Positions 59,191 through 64,000 of a stretch of DNA of 64,000 nucleotides are shown one piece after another (within the stretch, counting starts at the first letter, position 1; each line of letters opens with the position of its first letter). The notes under the pieces are model-generated. The model was not told the DNA's origin. It was given only the letters and a program-made list of their open reading frames with translations, and made no database searches. A program made the translations under genes and the position numbers. The stretch is from CAVVJA01 sp963779485. Its GTDB lineage: Bacteria; Actinomycetota; Actinomycetes; Mycobacteriales; Jatrophihabitantaceae. The DNA is taken from positions 62,001 to 126,000 of the forward strand of contig CAVZYJ010000005.1 in the NCBI GenBank assembly GCA_963779485.1. Direction: 5' to 3'.

Positions 59191-60151
59191 TCAGCCGGCG
59201 CGGCGGCGCCGGGCGATCTCGGCCAAGACGACCCCGGCGGCCACCGACGCGTTCAGCGACTCGGCCGGCCCGGCCATTGGCACCGCCACGGTGAGGTCGC
59301 ACGTCTCGCCGACGAGCCGAGACAGGCCGCTCCCCTCGGATCCGACGACGACCACCAGCGGATCGTCGGCCATCTCGAGATCATCGAGACTGGTCGTTCC
59401 GCGGGCGTCGAGACCGATGACGAACAGTCCGGCCTCCTTCGCGTCGCGCAGTGCTCGCACCAGGTTGGTGACCTGCGCGACGGGGAGCCGAGCCGCCGTT
59501 CCGGCCGACGTGCGCCACGCCGCGGCCGTGACACCTGCCGCTCGGCGGGCCGGTACGACCATGCCGTGCGCGCCGAACGCGACCGCCGAACGAATCACCG
59601 CACCGAGATTGCGTGGATCAGTGACGCCATCCACCGCGACGAGGAGCGTGGCCGCCGTGGCCTCGTCGGCGAGGGCCAGCAGATCCGGCAGATCCAGGTA
59701 CTGGAACGGCGGCACCTGGGCGGCAATGCCTTGGTGCGGTAGGCCGCCGGTCATGCGGTCCAGCTCGGCCCGGCCGACTTCCACCAGCGAGATCCCCCGG
59801 TTCGCGGTCAGCCGTACCGATTCCGTGACCCGCTCGTCGGCGTCGATCCCAACGGCTACGTAGACGACGGTGACGGGCACCTTCGCCCGCAGGGCCTCCA
59901 CAACCGCGTTGCGGCCGACCACCAACTCCGGCCGTGTCGGCTCGACGGGATCGAGCGCCACTGCCGCGGGGGCCCTGGTCCCGACGGGCGGAGTCGCCGG
60001 TCCGTCGGGCGGCCGGATGCCCGGTGCGGTCCTCTGCGGGCGGGGTCGGCCCTCGCCCGCGTAGCGCGCGCCGGGACTGGCCGCCGGACCCGACCGTCGC
60101 ACCCTTCTTCGACTTGCGTACCGCACCCTGCCGGCGCGAGTTGCCGGCCAC
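59191..60151 (-). CDS. rlmB: 23S rRNA 2'-O-ribose methyltransferase RlmB (TrmH family), one-base frameshift
   Basis: Methylates the ribose of G2251 in 23S rRNA. The GTG at 60151 opens AGNSRRQGAVRKSKKG, a usual RlmB leader, in one frame; the methyltransferase body (VVGRNAVVEALRAKVPVTVV, then DGVTDPRNLGAVIRSA, VVVVGSEGSGLSRL and the knot VPMAGPAESLNASVAAG) is in the next frame. The switch lies in a GC-rich linker at about 59,930-60,040 and needs one base removed. The substrate-binding and SPOUT domains are intact in the second frame. The gene starts one base after the cysS stop, so they form an operon. Confidence 0.9.
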
Positions 60152-60152
60152 G

Positions 60153-61541
60153 TCAGCGACCCTTCAGGGTCCAGCGCGGCCCGGACGGGGTGTCCTCGAC
60201 GACGACACCGGCGGCGGCGAGCTGATCCCGGATGCCATCCGCGGCGGCGTAGTCCCGCCGGGATCGCGCATCCTCCCGGGCCTGCAGAGCGAGCCGAACC
60301 AGGCTGTCGACGGTGGCGAGCAGGTCGGTCGATTCCGGACGCTGCCAGTCGAGCGGATTGATGCCGAGCACGGCCGTCATCGCGAGGACCGCGCCGAGCC
60401 GGTCGGCAACAGCGGTCAGCTCACCCGAGGCCAGCGCGACATTGCCGTCCCGCACGGCGGTATGGATCAACGCGAGGGCGTGCGGCACGCCGAGGTCGTC
60501 GTCCATGGCGGCGACGAACTCCGCCGGCAACGGCCGCGGTTGCGGGTCGGCGCCCACCTGTTCGACGGCTCGCTCGACGAAGTTCTCGATGCGCGAGTAC
60601 GCGGCCGCCGCCTCGTCCATGGCTTCGGGCGAGTATTCGATCCGCGACCGGTAATGGGCCGCGCCCAGGTAGTACCGCACCTCCGCCGGCCGCCACTGGG
60701 TGACGATCTCACTGACCAGCAGGGTATTTCCGATTGACTTCGACATCTTCTCGCCGCCCAGGGTGAGCATCGCGTTGTGCATCCAGTAGCGCGCGAACCC
60801 ATCCCCGGCAGCGTGCGACTGCGCCTGCTCGTTCTCGTGGTGCGGGAAGATCAGATCCAAGCCGCCGCCGTGAATGTCGAACGTCGAGCCGAGGTACTTG
60901 GTGGCCATCGCCGAGCACTCCAGGTGCCAGCCGGGGCGCCCCTCGCCCCACGGCGTGGACCAGGCCGGCTCGCCCGGTTTGGCCGACTTCCACAAGGCGA
61001 AGTCGCGCGCGTCGCGCTTACGCTCGTCGCCGATGCTGTCTCCGGACGCCTGCATCTCGTCGATCTTCTGGCCCGACAGCTCGCCGTAGGCCGGCCAGGA
61101 CGTGACATCGAAGTAGACGTCCCCGTCCGCGGCGTAGGCGTGGCCGACGTCGATCAACCGGTGCATCAGCGTGATCATCTCGGGCACGTGGCCGGTCGCG
61201 CGCGGCTCGTAGGTCGCCGGGAGGCAACCCAGGGAGGCGTAGGCCTCCATCACGGACCGCTCGAACTCGTAGGCCCACTCCCACGACGGCCGACCGGCGT
61301 CCGCGGATCGGGCCAGGATCTTGTCGTCGATGTCCGTGACGTTGCGAATGTAGGTGACCTGGTAGCCGGAGGCGAGCAGCCAGCGGCGCAGGATGTCGTA
61401 GTTGACGGCCGAGCGCACGTGGCCGATGTGCGGCGCCGCCTGCACGGTGAGCCCGCACACGTAGATCGACACGTGCCCCGGGACGAGCGGAACGAACGGC
61501 CGAACCGACCGAGTCGCGGAGTCGTACACGTGCAGCGTCAC
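60153..61541 (-). CDS. cysS: Cysteinyl-tRNA synthetase
   Basis: Class I synthetase that charges tRNA-Cys. 462 residues. The signature HIGH is PHIGHVRSAVNYD; KMSKS appears as GEKMSKSIGN. Zinc ligands are visible as Cys in VCGLTVQ, Cys in WHLECSAM and His/Glu in FPHHENEQAQ. The order cysS then rlmB is conserved in actinobacteria, and the ispD-ispF pair lies 1.3 kb further along on the same strand. Confidence 0.97.
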   Translation of the reverse strand: MTLHVYDSATRSVRPFVPLVPGHVSIYVCGLTVQAAPHIGHVRSAVNYDILRRWLLASGYQVTYIRNVTDIDDKILARSADAGRPSWEWAYEFERSVMEAYASLGCLPATYEPRATGHVPEMITLMHRLIDVGHAYAADGDVYFDVTSWPAYGELSGQKIDEMQASGDSIGDERKRDARDFALWKSAKPGEPAWSTPWGEGRPGWHLECSAMATKYLGSTFDIHGGGLDLIFPHHENEQAQSHAAGDGFARYWMHNAMLTLGGEKMSKSIGNTLLVSEIVTQWRPAEVRYYLGAAHYRSRIEYSPEAMDEAAAAYSRIENFVERAVEQVGADPQPRPLPAEFVAAMDDDLGVPHALALIHTAVRDGNVALASGELTAVADRLGAVLAMTAVLGINPLDWQRPESTDLLATVDSLVRLALQAREDARSRRDYAAADGIRDQLAAAGVVVEDTPSGPRWTLKGR

Positions 61542-61603
61542 CGCGCCATCGTAATGAGATCGGTCTGACGACGACGCCGAGCTTCCCGGATAGCGTCGCA
61601 GGC

Positions 61604-62717
61604 ATGCATGGACTACAGCCCGAAACGGTCGCCGTCGCGAGTGGCCGGCCGGCCCGGACGGCCGACGCGCCCCTCAACCCGCCCATCGTGCTGTCGGCCC
61701 CGTTCCATCACGGGGAGGAGAACCGCTACCTGCGGTCCGAGTCGAGCGAGACGATCCGCTCGTTCGAGGCGGCGGTCGGCGCGCTCGAAGGCGGCGAAGC
61801 GATCGCGTTCGGCTCCGGCATGGCTGCGACCGCCGCCGTCATCGAGGGCCAGCCGACGGGAAGCGTCGCTGTCGCTCCCGTGGCGGCATACGGCGGAACG
61901 TCGCTGCTGTTCGCCGAGCAGGTGCGACTGGGCCGGATGACCGTCCGTGAGGTCGACATCACCGACACGGCGGCGACGGTGGCCGCGCTGGACCGGCGCC
62001 GACCTGATCTGGGTCGAATCCCCGACCAACCCGCTGCTCGGCATCGCTGACCTGCCCGTCATCGTCGAAGCCGCCCGCCCGGCCGGCGCCACCGTCTACG
62101 TCGACTCGACGTTCAATACCCCGCTGGTCATGCGGCCGCTCGACCTCGGTGCCGACGTCGTCATGCACGCGGCCACCAAGGCGCTGGCCGGGCATTCCGA
62201 TCTGTTGATGGGCGTGCTGGTCACCCGCTCGCCGGAACGGGCCGAGGCCCTACGCACGCGCCGCACCCGCACTGGAGCCATGCCCGGCGCCCTGGAGTGC
62301 TTTCTCGCGCTGCGGGGGTTGCGCACCCTGGCGGTGCGGATGGAGCGGGCGCAGGCCAACGCGCTGGAGCTCGCGGCCCGGCTCAGCGAGCATCCGCGGG
62401 TCTCCCGAGTCCGTTACCCGGGGCTGCCGTCCGACCCGTTTCACGAGCGGGCGACGCGGCTGCATCGCGGGTACGGGACGGTCATCTCGTTCGACGTCGA
62501 CGGGTCGGCCGAGGACGCCGAGGCGGTGTGCGAACGAGTGGCGCTGATCACGCACGCCACCAGCCTGGGCGGCGTGGAGTCGCTCATCGAGCGTCGGGCC
62601 CGCTACGAGACGGATGCGACGCGGGGCACACCGCCGTCGCTGCTGCGGCTGTCCGTCGGCATCGAGCACGTGGACGACCTCTGGGCCGATCTGAGCCAGG
62701 CGCTCGCCGGGGCCTAG
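61604..62717 (+). pseudogene. Cystathionine gamma-synthase/lyase-family PLP enzyme, one-base frameshift
   Basis: Trans-sulfuration enzyme of ~370 residues. First frame (61604-~61993): LNPPIVLSAPFHHGEENRYL, GGEAIAFGSGMAATAAVIEG. Second frame (~61995-62717): WVESPTNPLLGIADLPVIVE, the PLP lysine in MHAATKALAGHSDLL, then ITHATSLGGVESLIERRARY near the end. Removing one C at 61993/61994 joins the two. Family-level conservation is otherwise complete, so sequence error is likely. It converges with ispF across a palindromic repeat. Its exact reaction (synthase or lyase) cannot be told. Confidence 0.86.
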
Positions 62718-62738
62718 CTAGGCCCTCCGGCACTCCCC

Positions 62739-62787
62739 GATGATCTTGGACTTAATGCCGAATAGGGCCGTTAAGTCCAAGATCACG
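62739..62787. repeat. Dispersed palindromic repeat, copy 4 (most perfect)
   Basis: TGATCTTGGACTTAA (62741-62755) and TTAAGTCCAAGATCA (62771-62785) pair perfectly over 15 bp with a 15-nt loop. Outer flanks GATGATC and GATCACGACCG match the other copies. Lies between the convergent PLP-enzyme and ispF genes. Confidence 0.9.
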
Positions 62788-62845
62788 ACCGTTGAGCAGC
62801 GACGCTAGCAGGGCTGGAAAGCGCTCGCGAGCGCTCCTGACTCGG

Positions 62846-63316
62846 CTAGTCGCGGCTGATCAGGGCGGTCGCGATCGCGGCCCGACCCTCCCCCCGGCCG
62901 GTGAGACCCAACCCGTCCGTGGTCGTTGCCGCGAGCCCGACCGGAGCTCCGCCGATCGCAGCCGATAGCACGCCTTCCGCCTCCGCGCGGCGCGGCGCCA
63001 GGCGGGGCGTGTTGCCGATCAGCTGCACGGCGACATTGCCCACGACCCAACCGTCCGCGCTCACCCGACGCATGACCTGCGCGAGCAGGTCCGCGCCGCA
63101 CGCTCCGGACCACTGCGGATCGGACACTCCGAACTGCGCGCCGAGATCGCCCAGTCCCGCGGCCGACAGCAGGGCGTCGCAGGCCGCATGGGCGACGACG
63201 TCACCGTCCGAGTGACCGGCGCAACCGTCCTCACCGGGCCAGATCAGACCGGCCAGATGGCACGGGCGACCGGGCTCGATCGGGTGGACATCGAGGCCGA
63301 TCCCGGTCCGGATCAC
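62846..63316 (-). CDS. ispF: 2-C-methyl-D-erythritol 2,4-cyclodiphosphate synthase
   Basis: 156 residues from a GTG (63316) that overlaps the ispD stop (GTGA). It cyclises CDP-ME 2-phosphate in the MEP isoprenoid pathway. Zinc ligands in GIGLDVHP (Asp, His), HSDGDVVAHA (His), and the ATTTDGLGLTGRGEG substrate loop are present. Coupled translation with ispD fits consecutive pathway steps. Confidence 0.96.
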   Translation of the reverse strand: MIRTGIGLDVHPIEPGRPCHLAGLIWPGEDGCAGHSDGDVVAHAACDALLSAAGLGDLGAQFGVSDPQWSGACGADLLAQVMRRVSADGWVVGNVAVQLIGNTPRLAPRRAEAEGVLSAAIGGAPVGLAATTTDGLGLTGRGEGRAAIATALISRD

Positions 63317-63993
63317 CGGGCCGCCACCGCCTCGGCCAGCGCCAGATCCCACGGGCGAGTGATCTTGAACGCCTCGTCGGCGCCGTCGACCACGACGACG
63401 CGGCCGCCCCGCGCCTCGACCAGCGCGGCGTCGTCGGTGAGGCTGCGCCCGGCGCCAGCCGCGTGCGCAGCTTCGAGCACCGCCCGGCGAAACCCCTGGG
63501 GCGTCTGCACGGCCCGCAGCCCCGACCGATCCAGCGTCGCGACGACAGCACCCTCCTCATCCACTTCTTTGATGGTGTCCGTGACCGGCCGGGCGGGCAC
63601 GACCGCGTCGGCGCCGTCAGCGAGCCTCGCGAGCACCCGCTCGACTACGTCGACCGGGACGAACGGCCGAGCCACGTCATGGACCAGCACGGTGTCGACG
63701 TCATCGGCCACGGCCGCCAGGCCGAAGGAGACCGACGCTTGCCGGGTCGGGCCGCCCGGCACGGTGGTCACCTCGTCACCGAGGAGCGCCGCGGCATGAG
63801 CCAGATGGGCTCCAGGCGCGACGACGACCACGTCGCGAACGGCGGAGCAGGCCCGAAACGGCGTCAGCGCATGTTCGAGAAGCGTGCGCCCGCGCACGAC
63901 CGTAAACGCTTTTGGTGTCGCACCGCCGAGCCGGATGCCCTCACCCGCGGCAACAAGAATGGCGGCGACGGTCGGGTGACCGGGCGCCGCCAT
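63313..63993 (-). CDS. ispD: 2-C-methyl-D-erythritol 4-phosphate cytidylyltransferase
   Basis: 226 residues from the ATG at 63993, close to the window edge, so an upstream start cannot be excluded. CTP-binding motif AAGEGIRLGGATPKAF (usual AAGxGxR...PK), then VLVHDVARPFV and VPARPVTDTIKEVDE, the middle MEP-pathway signature, and VQTPQGFRRAVL. Converts MEP to CDP-ME. In many actinobacteria carD lies upstream; it would be just outside the window. Confidence 0.95.
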   Translation of the reverse strand: MAAPGHPTVAAILVAAGEGIRLGGATPKAFTVVRGRTLLEHALTPFRACSAVRDVVVVAPGAHLAHAAALLGDEVTTVPGGPTRQASVSFGLAAVADDVDTVLVHDVARPFVPVDVVERVLARLADGADAVVPARPVTDTIKEVDEEGAVVATLDRSGLRAVQTPQGFRRAVLEAAHAAGAGRSLTDDAALVEARGGRVVVVDGADEAFKITRPWDLALAEAVAAR

Positions 63994-64000
63994 CTGTCTG

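Overview
The window is high-GC DNA from an actinobacterium. Evidence for that is the gene content: a bacterial XPB-type helicase, a mycothiol-type maleylpyruvate isomerase, an XRE/DUF397 pair, DUF3263, LytR_C, a GAF-ANTAR protein, and the gene orders groEL - cold-shock gene - thrC and rlmB-cysS...ispF-ispD that are familiar from actinomycetes. The genus cannot be fixed from this sequence. Starts are often GTG and coding density is high.

Layout. 0-5.2 kb: tail of a LuxR-type response regulator, a small membrane protein, an XPB-like helicase with a frame break near its start, a CPA1 cation/proton antiporter carrying a C-terminal UBP zinc finger, and a Lys-rich small protein. 5.3-9.2 kb: two copies of a palindromic repeat, groEL with two CIRCE operators, a chimeric regulator/YceI reading frame, an ABM monooxygenase and a cold-shock protein. 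9.9-16 kb: thrC under a SAM-I riboswitch, LytR_C and DUF3263 genes, a WXG100-like protein with a serine hydrolase, an acyl-CoA ligase. 16-30 kb: metabolic and stress genes (two aldo/keto reductases, an MFS carrier, GNATs, GAF-ANTAR, USP, LtrA-like, HtrA-like protease, PPK2, carbonic anhydrase). 29.4-33.7 kb: a complete selenocysteine locus selD / tRNA-Sec / selA / selB, in which selD is frameshifted as given. 33.7-46.5 kb: SGNH hydrolase, STAS, VOC, PfkB kinase, XRE/DUF397, a lipoprotein with a membrane partner, a large LuxR (LAL) regulator split by a frameshift, a TetR regulator facing a ParB-like gene across two palindromic operators, and a dehydrogenase.

46.77-56.44 kb is the most interesting block: a roughly 9.7 kb genomic island flanked by a 47-bp direct repeat. 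The right copy is the 3' part of an intact tRNA-Thr(TGT) gene, the left copy is a stranded tRNA fragment. Next to the tRNA lie a decayed tyrosine integrase and an IS3-type transposase fragment. The cargo is a YcnI-like protein and a CopC-CopD fusion (copper handling), a lipoprotein, a membrane-anchored metallophosphoesterase, and a two-subunit molybdenum hydroxylase of the isoquinoline 1-oxidoreductase type. To the right of the island are a PlsC-like acyltransferase, a GNAT, a UgpC-type ABC ATPase, rlmB, cysS, a trans-sulfuration PLP enzyme, ispF and ispD.

Two window-wide signals stand out. First, a dispersed intergenic palindrome (arms TGATCTTGGACTT / AAGTCCAAGATCA, loop 15-25 nt) occurs four times. 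Second, several conserved genes (XPB helicase, LtrA-like twice, selD, LAL regulator, rlmB, PLP enzyme) are broken by single-base indels, nearly all +1. That pattern fits base-calling or assembly error better than real gene decay, and these genes should be read as probably intact in the organism until the bases are confirmed.
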